From assembly GCA_036874045.1 (NCBI GenBank), contig JAZBRI010000004.1, positions 2,604,001 through 2,668,000 of the forward strand: a stretch of 64,000 nucleotides of DNA, given 5' to 3'. Position 1 is the stretch's first letter. Every line of letters starts with the position of its first letter. The position numbers and the translations under genes were made by a program. The DNA comes from Cymodocea nodosa. Its lineage: Eukaryota > Streptophyta > Magnoliopsida > Alismatales > Cymodoceaceae. This document shows, in pieces, positions 47,501-59,229 of the stretch. A model generated the notes under the pieces. The model did not search any database and had not been told where the DNA came from. It was given only the letters and a program-made list of their open reading frames with translations.

Positions 47501-50500
47501 ATCATTTGAGGTCAAGGCTTATACAGAACATAAAATGAAAAGGAGAAAATCACAAAGAAAGCAAGAAGAGGTGGAAAGAAACTTTTATCATATATCTTCA
47601 AGCATTTCACACATAAGATGGCATTTGGAACTGTCGAGCCATGGAGGAGGAGATGCAGTGAGCCTTTTGTGCCGCTCTCTAAGTAATCACACAAGCACTC
47701 ACATGAGTGGACCAAAAGCAATCTTCTAACTCTTGGAATAACAGTAATGTTATATCATTCTTCCTCCTGCCAACCAATAGTGGATGGTCCATAAGGAGAA
47801 GAAAGAAATCTTCCTTGTATTGTCAAATAGTGCCCTTACTTGTCAGACTTATTGCCTAGGCACCACTTAACCGTCCATGTGTGATCTTCCTTCTAGGTAG
47901 ATCAGACCTTATTTTGCGACGTTATCTTATATTTATGTTTTTTAAGATTCATTTAATGTTTAGAAATTATTATTTGGAACATATTTAGATTTTAATTTTG
48001 ATGGAATCATTTGGATTCATTCCAAGGGAAGTGAATAGTGAAGAATGAATTAATTTTACTACAAAGTAAAGTGATAAATTTATGCAATGAATGTGATGCT
48101 TTGAGTTTAACAATAGCTTAATGGAAGAGAACCGTAAATCCACAGTACATGAATACAAGCTAATTTATACTGGTTTACACGCAACTTGAGCTACATCCAC
48201 TCCTTAAGTCTTACACTTGAAGCCCTACACTAATTTTTGTATTATAAGGTTAACATCCTATTGTTTACAAAGCCTTTGGTATAATACTAAGCTCTTCATC
48301 CTCACAATCTGAGAAGCTCTCATTATAACCTGATGAGTTTTTAACTTATAACTGTTGTAGTGCTATATTCCCTTGATTTCTCTTCCTATGAATGATGCTA
48401 ATGGATCTTCAATGAGTGCCCTTGAGGGAATGGGGATGTGAATTTTGCTCTTAGAGAATGAGAATGAAGTACAAAAGAGAGTGTAGTAGTTGCCTGTTTT
48501 AAATTTATGGTTAATAGTGATTTATATGTATGGATTGATGTCCTAGTTATGCATGTGTGATAGCTAGAAACTTTTAGTAACAGCTATTGAAATGGTATAT
48601 TGTTTATCATAGATATGATGTTTAAATCTACTAGTCAAATGAATTGGTATAACATTAGGTAAAATGGTATGCCATTTTAAATGATTTGGCACCTAACAAA
48701 ATTGTTATGCTATTTTTGTTTCAGAGAAGTTGTATTCTTCTACTAAACGATAAATTAGTATCAAAAATTGTTTAGTAGAGAGAGTGTTGAGTTAGACTCT
48801 AATTTATTCCACTTTAAAAAATTAATTAAGTGTATGCATGCACTTTGATTGCCTAATGAAGATTGTAGTCTGAAAGAGCTCTTTAAGGATTTACATATTC
48901 ACCTTAGGACTTAAAAAAATAAAATACATTAATAATAGTAAAAGTTCTCATAGCAATGATGACATATAAATTTGGAGTTCCTTTTTCTTCATTCCATCCT
49001 TGTAAATTTTGAACTATTGATCTTCCTTGATATACTTTGAAATAATATTTTTGATTTTCCTCTATTATAATTCTACTTGTCCTTGCTACCTTTTATGTCC
49101 TATAAACGTGATACATGCAAATAATTTTATATTTATCAATAAGTTTTGCAACGTCAAAATCAATTGAATTTTTTTTTCCTAACAATCTTTTCTCTTTTGA
49201 TGATAACAAAACTTGATGATACAAGTTTAAAATAATGATACAGAATTTTTATAACTCTTATTTCTCTCTCCCTTTTGTCATTATCAAAACCCACTAGAAC
49301 ATAGCTTTACTCTTCCTTGAACAAATATGAAGTAGCTCTCATTGAATCAAAACACTTACAAAAAAATATATAATATTTTATAGAAAACTGTTACAGAAAA
49401 TATATCATTTAAGTTCAAATATCACAGCACATTACCCATAGAAATTAACACCTATATGTCATTAAACGCAAAGATAAGTTTAACACCAAAGTTTGAATGT
49501 TATAACAATTTCAATACATAACATTTAGCATCCCTAACTGGTACTTTCCATGTTATTTTCTCATCTCTTTGTGTATTTCATGCAGCCGATTATTTGATTT
49601 TACCATATGGCTTATCTATCATGGCATTGTGATAATTTTGCACTTCTTCTGGGACTTCATTAATCTGCTGATCTTATCATGCCATATGGTCATTGAGTTG
49701 TGGTTAGAAAATCTTGATTATTGATTTGATTGAAGCTTTCTTGATGTTTTTCATTTCTGATTTGTAACTCCATCATTTCATCATAATTTTGTACAATTTG
49801 GGTTTCAATGGATATATCTTCTTTGTTGTTGTCTTTAACATTTTCCATATTTTCATCCTCAGCATCATAGATTTCTCCTCAAGCCTATTTGGTCTTCATA
49901 TTGGAGATGGCTTTTATGCTTAATGGTTTACTTCTCACTTCCATCCCATGTTAATTAGTAAGATATATTCCAAAAAATGTAAGAATTCTAGTAATAATGA
50001 CACTATAGATAGATAACATATTTAGTAAATTTTTTGATGAATCTACCATAGAAAAAACTTACATACAAAATTTGGGTAGTATTACAAAGGATATAAGTTA
50101 AAGTTATTTTAGAAGAATTAGTAAATTGGTGGTAAAAGAAGCTATTGTGGTTTAGGGAAAGAATGAGGTCATTTCTCCATTAACCATGGATTAGTACATA
50201 TATATACAAGGTATAATGGATCTCTAAATGGACCCTAAATGGATACCCAATAACATATCAACATAATAATACCTTGAACACTCTCCCTTAAGCTTATATA
50301 TATATATCATACCCAGTTTGTTATATAATGTTCAAAAAATCAACACTTAGGGGGGGTTAGTGCCTGACGGAATGCAGCTGACGGAAAGGAAAATTATTGA
50401 ATTCCGTCAGAATGCTGTTAGTGTGCATTACACTTGACGGAAAGGAAAGTCGGATTTTACCGTTGTATAAAATCCAAAAATTTCCTTTATCGTCAGAAAA

Positions 50501-53500
50501 TTTTCGATCGCCCCCATTCAGAAAATTTTTCTCCCTCTCTCGTGCCTGATGGAATTCGTAAGACTGATAAGGAAGATTTACTTGAGGACCTGTTAGATGA
50601 GTTGGAAGAGTTAAATATTATTGATGACATACAACCAATGGGAGAGATACATATAGAAAGCAATGTACAGGTTCGAATGACTCAAGAACAAAGAAAAGAA
50701 ATGGCAGATAAGATGCGAGAAGATATGATGATGGCAATGTGGGATGGAAGAACTAGATGATATTATTTTGTATTGTAATATTTCAATTAAGATGTATTTG
50801 TATTTTTCGAATATTAGTTGTAATAAACTTTTGTCAGAATTTCCATCAGAATTTTCCGTCCTGCACTAAATCCCTCTCAGAATTTTCCTTTTCCTTTCCG
50901 TTACAAATTTTCCATTTCCTTTCCGTCAGAATTTTCTTTTTCCTTTCCGTCAGAATTTTCCGTCATGCACTAACACGCCCTTAGTCCTTTAGTAAAAATA
51001 TCAATTAGTTATTCTAATCTCGTGTAAGGAGTAGAGATCATTCCTTTCATCACATTGTCTTGAATTTAGTGACAATCAACTTCAATATACTTGGTGCATT
51101 CATTGAATGTAGGATTTTTTGCTATAACATAGATGTTTGATTGTCATAGTGCCTTTGTTTAGGACATTGAACTATCATTTGAGGTTCAATTAATAGGGAT
51201 CTTAACTATATTATTTCACTTGTTATTTGAGCCATAGATCTTTGTTTTGCTTCAACACTTGACATTGAAACTACATTCTATTTCTTACTCTTCCATGACT
51301 AGATTTCCTTTAATGTATGTACAAAAGCCAGAAGTTGATTTTCTGTCCCCTTTGTCTTCAATATATCCTGAATCTGAATAAGCCTCAATTTTTAAGTGAC
51401 CATTTTGCTTATATATTATCCTCTTTCCAGGAGTACCTTTAATGTACTAAAGTGTGCACCTATCCAATTTACCTTTTTGGGTTCATGCATATATTGACTG
51501 AGAAGGCTAATTGCATGGTTAATGTTTGGTCTAGTAATAGTAAGATTAATTTCCCAATTAATTTTTGATACCGTCCAAACTTGTCCAATTTCTTTGATGT
51601 AGTATTCAAAAATGGAGGATTAGGATCAATTGGAGTAAGCTCAGGTTTAGACCTTAATGCACTTGTTTCCTACAACAAATCCATAGCACATTTCCTTTGA
51701 GACATCATCATTTTCCCTTTTCAGTTTGAAAGGTTAATTCTTAGAAAATATCTTGCTTTGCCCATGTCTTTTGTAGCAAAATCTTTCTCAAGATAGGTTT
51801 TGGTATTTGTAATTTTGTTAGCATCACTATCTGTAGTTAAATATCATCAACATAAACAAGTATGACACATCCTATAGTTGTCTTTTGATAAAATATCTAA
51901 TGATTTGCATAGCATTGTTGAAAACCACCATCAAGTATAACTTGACTAAATTTCTCAAACCAAGCTTGTGGACTTTGTTTGAGATCATATATCACTTTTT
52001 TAGCTTCTAGACAATATTCTCCCCTTAAGCAACATAGATTGGAAGTTACTCTATATAAATTTGCTCCATAAGATCACCATAGGAAAAACATTTTTGATAT
52101 CCAGTTGATACATTTCTCATTGTTGATTAATAGCAATAGAGAGAAGAACATGAATGGAGTTGAGGCGAGAAATAGGGAAAAAGTTTTAGCATAATCAATA
52201 TCATATGTTTTTGTAAATTCTTAAGCAACCAGATGAGCCTTATACTTGTCTATCAAACTGTCAAACTTGTGTTTAATAGTGAAGACTCATCTACTAGTGA
52301 CAACATTAGCATTTGCAAGACAAGTTACCAACTCCCATGTGTCACATCATCACAAAGCAGCTACTTCATTATTCATAATTTCTTTCCAATGTGGTAGCTG
52401 TAGTTCTCTTGATAGTTCCTAGGTATAGACTTGGATAATATGAATAAGGCAAATTTTCAAGTAGTAGAACAAAAGTGATCCTTGGAAACAAAGTTAGAAA
52501 TAAGATGAGAGGTATAGGTGTGGGTATCTTTTTCCATAAGGCAATAAGAATGTTAAGGCCATCAATGGTGGAGGGTGGTGGAATTATTGTTGAGACCAAG
52601 GTTGATTTGACTGAAGAGGAGGTTGATGTAGGTCACCTTTGTTGTTGACTATAGGCTTGCAATGGACAATCAACCACATTGTTTTGAGTTGGAGATCCAC
52701 TATTAATAGGGATAAACACAGGCAAGGGTGTGTTGGAGAACTCAAAGGTATCTTTAAAATATGTTTGAGACTTAAAAAAAAGTAACATTAGCTGAAATAT
52801 GGTACTGCCTAACAAGGGTATAAAAGCAACAATAACCTTTCTATATTCCTATTGAAGTGTAGAAGTGTATAGGTAAAACTATGGATTAAGTGGTTAACTA
52901 AATTTTTTAATATACTTTAAAGATAAAGACAATGTTAGATGAATGGAGAAAGAGTTCTTTAGTACTTATATTTAAGAATAAGGGAGACAAAGTTGTAATA
53001 ATTATCTAGTATTTAGTTAACGAGTTAACTCTGCTTGTGAAGTATATTTAAGAATAAGGGAGAGGATGCCAATATATGGAAATACTTGAAAGAGAAGGAT
53101 TTATGTGGTTAACTCCATGTAGTAGGATTACGGCTTGGGTTGTTGTATTAAGTTAATGAATTATTTATGAAACTATGAGAAAAGGTAATTAAACAATGAC
53201 TAAGGCATGTAACTAAAATCATAGGAAATCATTTTGGGTTTATGTTATGTAGGTTAACAATGGAAGTTATTCATTTATTTAGACAATTAATAGAAAATTT
53301 TAGAGTTAAGAAAAGACATTCTTATGGTTCTCATTGATTTAGAAAACACTTGTGATTGAATACTTCAAAATATATTGTATTGAGTTTAAAAAAGAAAAGG
53401 GGTACCCATAGGGTTTAGGAGTACCCAAATTATTGATATTATAAAAGACATGAAAGAGCAATTAGTAGTGTTAAATGTATAGGAGAAACTAAGAGATCTC

Positions 53501-56500
53501 TGATAGATAGATTGTCACTAAGAGTCCTCTTTAAGAATAATTAAGGAAAAATAAAGAGAAATAGCTTGGTGCATGTTATTTATTAATGGAGTTAAGTCAG
53601 GAATTAATTCTAAATTAGAATTATGGAAAAATACTTTAGAATCCAAAGAATTTAGATTGAGTAGTAAAAATTGAATATATGAAATGTAGGTTCAATGAAA
53701 AAAGTTATAATGATGAAGGTATACACTTAGATGGTCATGAGATTCATAAAAGTAAGAATTTTAAATACCTAAAATCTGGGAAACCTCTTTGGACTCGGAA
53801 AACAAATTTTGGGATTTATTGAAGTGATGGAATTCACTTTCTGTTGGAAAGTGTAGATGCACAATTATCCTCCTTGTGGAATTGGAAGGAAATTTTTTTT
53901 CATTCCATCTAATTCTGCGTGCATAAACCCCTTTTATTCTTATTAATGCCTAAATGTCATGACCCTAAAGAAAATCATGCAATTTTATAAAATGTAGAAG
54001 CAGCTTGGTGCTTTCAAGGCCATTTTTATAATTCCTCATCAGTAGCAATAGCAATATGGGAGGGAGATATGTTTGTTGCAAAGGAAGTTGATATTTATTC
54101 CTTTGTTAAAATTGTCCTATTAAGGTTGTTTATTCTCTCTCATGAATGAGTACTACCAATTAATTAAAAGTTTGCAAAATTGCAGGTCTATAGATTTTTA
54201 TATATGCATGTGCTAGGCAATTATGTTTCTTGTGCTTATCCGAGACATGTTTTATGTTTTGTATTTGGTGGAATTCTTACACTACACAGGGTTATAAATG
54301 CCATGATTTGATTCTTTGTGATTGATCATTCGTTCACTTACTTTTTGTCATTGTGCAGCTTCGGAATTTGGTGTGGGCTACGACGAAGCATGATGTGTAC
54401 CTGATGTCACACTATTGTGTTGCTCATTGGTCTGCTTTAACTTCCAAAAAACGGGAAATACTTGATGTTGGAGGGCATGTGGCGCCTGTCGAGGTATTTT
54501 TACCTTTTTTCATTTATATCATTACTTTTCTGTGGATTGGATTATTCCAACATATAGTTATATCCTTTTCACAGAAACACCCTGGAAGTCTGTTGGAAGG
54601 ATTTAATCATATTCAAGTTAGCACGTTAGCTGTAAAAAATAAGTTACTTGTGGCAGGAGGTTTTCAAGGAGAGCTTATTTGCAAGGTAAATTTGGATTGC
54701 TGAAATTCTCTTCTTTTATTAGATGAATAAATTAGCTTTCAAAATTAAGAGAGGTAAGAGGTGTTTCTGGATTTTGAATTATACTTGTAGGATGTCTCAA
54801 GGGTACTTTATAAAATATTTTTCGTTATTTTGGACTTGATCAATCTATGTGGCTTGACAAATTTTTTGTTAGAAGATAATAAATAAGTAAAAGAAGAAAT
54901 GCATAGGGTAATCTACAAAAAAACAAAAGAATTTAAAAATTAACGTTTATTATCATATATAAATAAGAAATAATAGACTAATCTACAAAAAGAAGCATAA
55001 GAATTTGAAACGTAACATTAATTTCATGAAAGGCTTCTAGGTATTTTTAGGATGGATCACCTGATAATCATGTAACTTGAATGCAGTATCTAGAACGACC
55101 TGGGATTAGTTATTGCACCCGCACAACATATGATGACAATGCCATCACAAATGCGGTTGAGATTTATGATAGTCCCAGGTATTTGATTTCTTTTTGCATG
55201 TTTTCTTTATCTTTTCATAACTTCTACCATTAATACTAATTTTCTGATTTGGACACAGTGGCGCTATTCATTTCATTGCTTCAAACAATGATTGTGGTGT
55301 TAGAGATTTTGATATGGAGAAATTTCAACTTTCGAAAAGCTTTCGGTTTGATTGGCCAGTAAATGTGAGTGCTATTTTCTTTTGCTGGTTTTGTTGTAAC
55401 AAGTGGCAATGCTAACTTCATGCCTCAACAATAATTTAGTCATTTGATATAAAAAACTATGGTCTGGTCATTTGATATAAAAGACTACGGAAAAACCATA
55501 GTAGTAAAATGATGGTGATCTTCAATACTTTCTTTCAGTGTTCCAAAAAGCTGGAAAAATGGTCGTATAACAGATGTCAATGCACCGTTTTTCTGTAATT
55601 GCCAGTTAGATAACCGTTTGTTAGCAATTTAATGTTTTTTGTTGAATCTGTGTAATAATCATTTTTTGATGTTTAATGTTAATTACTATTTTTAATACAG
55701 AAACATTAGTTTCATAGCCTATACCTTTCTAGATATCCAACTTGGAAACTGATTTGTTTTTACTTGCAGTATACATCTATTAGCCCTGATGGGAAGCTTG
55801 TTGTTATCATGGGAGATAGTTCTGTGGGAATGTTAATTGATTCCCAATCTGGAAAGGTAATTTTATGATTCATCCTTTTTTTAAATCACATGATTTACAC
55901 AATGGCAATTTCTATGTTTTTTCAGCATATAGCTCCGGTGTTCTCTTATATTATGTGTAATTCCTGTTGGACTTGCAGTTTGTTTGCACTGTACATATCT
56001 GTTTGAAATTTGTCTTGGATACGGTGATTTAATTCGGTGTTGCTTGTTTTATCATAGTGTTTCAAAAACCGGTTTGGATAGGCTGGTTGGACTGCAGACT
56101 GGTAGCCTGACCAGTTCAAGTAGTCTACTTTGAAGCATTTTTTGTTCGACCAGTGGGCTGGTTGAACTTGCCTGCCGGACCGTGAGAATTGGTTGTTGAG
56201 CCAGTTCCCTCTTGATGTATATTTCCTTAGAATGACAAATCCGATTACTCAGACTAAGTTTTTTGTGTGCATGTCTCTATGTTATGTAATTTTTGTTTTT
56301 TTTGAACTCATTGAGTTTGATTTGTTGGGATAATTTTATATAATCATGAATTTATGATACAATCATTTAACTTATTGGTGGAGGCTGGTAAAAAGTAGTT
56401 GGTAATTTTGAATTTATAATGTTTCGTTTTCCATGTATTTATTTGATACTTTTATTGCCTATTTGGAAAGTTATAATAACGTATATAGTTAAAAAAATTT

Positions 56501-57126
56501 GTAATTTTCCTGCAATTTTTCTAAAAAACCCTATAATTATGATGCCATGAGAATTGGTTTTAGTGGTTTTGTCTCTTCGGAGACATCTGATATAATTTGT
56601 TTGAGTGGTTTTGGAACCATAGGGGACAGAAAAAATGGTTGGATGTTGGGTCTGATTTTGATATGTATGTATGCTTAACTAGCATTGAGAATTGAGGAGC
56701 TCTTGGTTGCAGAGTGTTCAAGAACTGCATGGGCACAGGGACTACTCATTTGCCTCAGCGTGGCACCCCGATGGTCTAACCTTTGCTACGGGAAACCAAG
56801 ATAAAACCTGCCGAATTTGGGATGTGCGGAACCTCTCCAAATCCGTTGCTGTTCTCGGAGGAAACATCGGAGCAATCAGGTCCATCCGATACACTTCGGA
56901 TGGCCGGTACATGGCTATGGCCGAGCCTGCGGATTTCGTGCATATATTTGATGTGGCAGGTGGCTACGAGACGCGGCAGGAAGTGGATTTCTTCGGTGAG
57001 ATTTCTGGCATGGCATTCAGCCCGGACACCGAAGCCCTTTTCATTGGTGTATGGGACCGAACCTTTGGCAGTCTCCTACAATACAGCAGACGCCGGAACT
57101 ACCACTACTACGACAAGATGTTTTGA
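44520..57126 (+). CDS. WD40-repeat protein, plant 'C2A9.03-like' family
   Basis: Exons are 44520-44666, 44794-44961, 45079-45165, 54359-54493, 54575-54685, 55087-55178, 55259-55364, 55770-55856 and 56713-57126 (1347 bp, 448 aa). Phase holds at every junction and most introns are phase 0. The N-terminus is very acidic (MSHYQEEEIDDYMDDEMVDV). The conserved family block follows (GIPWDRLNVTRDRYRLTRLA, YYEFRRNTRSVKSTILHFQ). Beta-propeller repeats occupy roughly residues 130-430, clearest in the last exon (HGHRDYSFASAWHPDG, FATGNQDKTCRIWDVRN, IRSIRYTSDGRYMAM, AFSPDTEALFIGVWDR). The family is annotated only as a WD-repeat protein related to fission yeast C2A9.03; its biochemical role is not known to me. 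Intron 3 is 9193 bp and packed with transposon debris. Coding exons show no lesion. Confidence 0.94.
45166..50000 (+). other. Left half of the giant WD40-gene intron 3
   Basis: Non-coding intron DNA. The stretches 46015-46150 and 46540-46610 hold GGTCAGACCAGTCCAG/GGTTCAGTCC-type phrases like those at 56060-56215. The stretch 47040-47720 is less AT-rich, with only short frames, and resembles repeat DNA in style. The stretch 48100-49250 looks like an LTR remnant, listed separately. Confidence 0.5.
48100..49250 (+). mobile_element. Decayed LTR remnant, possibly SIRE/Maximus-like
   Basis: Near 48120-48250 the text has TACTGGTTTACACGCAACTT then GAGCTACATCCACTCC and CACTTGAAGCCC, paralleling AGGTGGTTCACCAACTTGGC and TAGTCCACCCCC near 62910. 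Near 49185-49225 comes TCTTTTCTCTTTTGATGATA then ACAAAACTTGATGA, a phrase I recall from the 3' part of long plant copia LTRs. No internal genes accompany it here. A solo LTR in advanced decay is the simplest reading. Confidence 0.4.
50000..50280 (-). repeat. Candidate 3' LTR of the copia fragment
   Basis: Immediately 3' (on the minus strand) of the purine tract the sequence begins TGTTCAAGGTATTATTATG, with TG as expected for an LTR start. The far end is not identifiable and no second LTR survives for comparison, so the left boundary given is arbitrary. Confidence 0.4.
50281..52845 (-). mobile_element. Ty1/copia retrotransposon fragment (minus strand)
   Basis: Read on the minus strand from about 52845. 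First come the end of integrase and linker (PINSGSPTQNNVVDCPLQAY), then reverse transcriptase (KVIYDLKQSPQAWFEKFSQ; box CVILVYVDDI near 51860-51840). RNase H follows (GKRIIYKQNGHLKIEAYSDS, DKGDRKSTSGFCTY; LIDIFTKGL near 51000). After a 631-bp insertion the reading resumes as VDFLNII and ends near a purine-rich tract (AAGGGAGAG) at 50281-50290, next to a candidate 3' LTR starting TGTTCAAGG at 50280. Many stops and frameshifts; gag, protease and the 5' LTR are gone. It sits in WD40 intron 3, antisense to the gene. Confidence 0.85.
50350..50980. mobile_element. PIF/Harbinger-type element nested in the copia fragment
   Basis: A 631-bp element with 23-bp terminal inverted repeats (left GGGGGGGTTAGTGCCTGACG, right inward GGGCGTGTTAGTGCATGACG; 3 mismatches over 23). 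It is flanked by TTA on both sides (50347-50349 and 50981-50983). Copies of CTGACGGAAAGGAAA lie just inside both ends. A plus-strand frame at 50434-50760 ends TQEQRKEMADKMREDMMMAM followed by WDGRTR. This recalls the C-terminal tail of Harbinger nucleases but lacks the catalytic core, so the element is non-autonomous and probably a deletion derivative. Removing it joins the copia RNase H tail in register. Confidence 0.82.
52880..53790 (+). mobile_element. RTE-like LINE reverse-transcriptase fragment
   Basis: Decayed plus-strand reverse transcriptase in shifting frames. In order: DEWRKSSLVLIFKNKGDK (about 52940), LRHVTKIIGNHFGFMLCRLT and MEVIHLFRQLIENFRVKK (about 53200-53310), then ERAISSVKCIGETK (about 53450), and DGHEIHKSKNFKYLKSG (about 53720-53775). 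The order matches the plant RTE/jockey-like family (KNKGD, NQFGFMPGRSTMEAIHLLRQ, LDG..I..S..FRYLGS), from memory. Numerous stops. No ends or target duplication found. Same strand as the host gene. Confidence 0.75.
56571..56600 (+). ncRNA. Second U6 snRNA-like 5' remnant
   Basis: The segment reads GTCTCTTCGGAGACATCTGA then TATAATTTG, close to the first 27 or so bases of plant U6 (GTCCCTTCGGGGACATCCGA, TAAAATTGG). It shares 21 identical bases with the remnant at 10932, including the paired CTC/GAG change. It lies in the last intron (55857-56712) of the WD40 gene. No U6 sequence follows. Confidence 0.45.
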
Positions 57127-59000
57127 GTTGAAACTCGGCTTTATTTCTCCTAAACGTCGTATAAGCATGCTACGGCTATTCGGTGAGTACCGGGTGATGC
57201 ATAAACATGTCTTGCGGACTACGGTAATGATGGTGGACTATTTACAATCCTTAGTGATTATTTTACCTTTTCATTACCAAGCTGTATAAAGAAGGTTTGC
57301 TGTATAGTTCAACAAAACGATGTTGGATCAAGAGGTTCCTGTTGCACCTTTTTTCTTTTTACCTTACCTTGTTGGAACTCTGGCTTAGTCCTTCCAAGAA
57401 GCTTGTTGTGTATGTCATTTTCGACGACCCTGTCCGGTGTACGTTGTTCGTTTTTCTTGCCGATTTTAATTCATATATAAATCTGATGCGTTTTCTTAGG
57501 TCTAATTTGTTAGGATAGCTTTCCAATAATATAACACCTGAGCAAAATATGGTTTATCATGAAATGCAGTTTCTTTTCTAGAAATGTTTCATATTGGTCC
57601 CTTTTTTTCTTCAGTTTTTCTGGTCGTTTATCAAGGTCGAAATTCTGAAGGTCTTAGCTTTAAATTTGTGCAAAACACCATCATCGTTAAAAGAACTCGG
57701 CATGCAATGTAGTAACTATTGTCATTTGTAGGACTTGAATTAGCACTGGCATAATGTACATGCAATTGAAAAGTGAAATGCATGGATGAAGAGGGAGAGG
57801 GCAGAGAAAGAAAAAAAGGAAGTAGAAGGTAAAAGAGAGAATAGAAGAAAGAAAGGTAAAACAAAAGAAAAGAAAAGAAAAGAAAAGACGTATATGCCAA
57901 TCTATCACGTATGATCATTACATACATGTATGGGAAGAAGGAAGGAATGTTACTGTATCAAGGAATTGATTGAAATTAATATAACATAATTTGATGGATT
58001 AATGTATCTAAATTCGTATACATATATTATATTTTGTACACGGTTGATTTATTATAATACGTTATAATTCAATTTCAGATTTTATTATTTTCTATTACAT
58101 GTACAAATATTTAAATTTTACTTCAACGTTAAAAAAATTTAAATAATTTCTATTATTTTTCATTTTACGTCATTTGTAGTATTTTCCCTTTTACCATATT
58201 TTTGGGGTACAAGATCGAACCCTTTGTTTAGGCGTTGAAGGGAAAATTAACATATGCTCGTAGTGACAGGTAAAGTTAGTTGTCCTTTGATCGTAGAGAA
58301 CTAGTAAATAATTTTGTGAGATTTAAACCTGAAGGTATACTTTAGAGTGAAAGTAAAATTTTTTTTATCACGTTATTAACGTAAATTCAAGTTTTTAAGA
58401 CTTGAGGATGAATTTATTACCTTAGTATTAAAAAAAAAAAATCCGTGAAACGTAAAAGAAATCTCTACGTGCATGTTGTTTTTTATTTTTATTTATTTTT
58501 AATCTCGTGCGTGTTTCGTGTAGGAGAAGCATAGAATTTTTTATGTCACCTTTTTACAATGCAAGACTATTCTTGATGGCGTCACTGGCAAAAACATTTC
58601 TGTCGGCGCCACCATTTTCCCGTTATTTATTTAAAGAATTAGTTAATCTATGTTGTATCGAAGTTTGATATTAATTGGATTTATGTTCATTTTAGTTAAA
58701 GATCAAGTTCAACAAAAAGTATCGAATTTTAAAAGCTTTGGATTAAAGACAATACTTATTTAATTTAAGTAGAAATACCTATATTCATAAGTCAATACTT
58801 ATGAGAATTTTCTTCTGAGATTTCTTAACATTCAACAACACAGTTACATAATGCGAGGTATATGTATATCTTCATCGATAGTGATAAGAAACTTTCATTA
58901 TATTATCTACGTAACTTTGAATTTTAAGCTCATTCTTATCGCTTGAGATTAATAAATAACGTCTGTTCCTTCCCTAGTACGATGAGGTGATCCTTGTTCC
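57127..59000. other. WD40 gene 3' UTR and intergenic DNA
   Basis: No further gene. The 3' UTR probably covers the first few hundred bases. A purine-rich strand at 57783-57890 (GAAAG/AAAAG words) includes a clean AAAAG repeat at 57863-57888. AT-rich DNA with no coding sense follows. Confidence 0.55.
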
Positions 59001-59229
59001 TATTCTATTTATGTGTCATCGTAAAATTGAAGAGCATCACCAAGCCTTTTCCTTCTCTTCCCTCGGTCTTCTCTGTCTGTCGGCGATCCCAATCGACTTG
59101 TGACGTAGAACCGACGGAAGGAAACCCTACTAATCTGATAATTAACGGACACAGATGGAAAGTCGAAGGATTAGCGGCCTATACATCGGATGGATGGATC
59201 TTATTGACTCGTTAGCAGCATAAATGAGA

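Noticed and set aside
47457..47729. Open frames on both strands in WD40 intron 3
   Set aside because: Low-information peptides inside a proven intron, probably repeat-derived.
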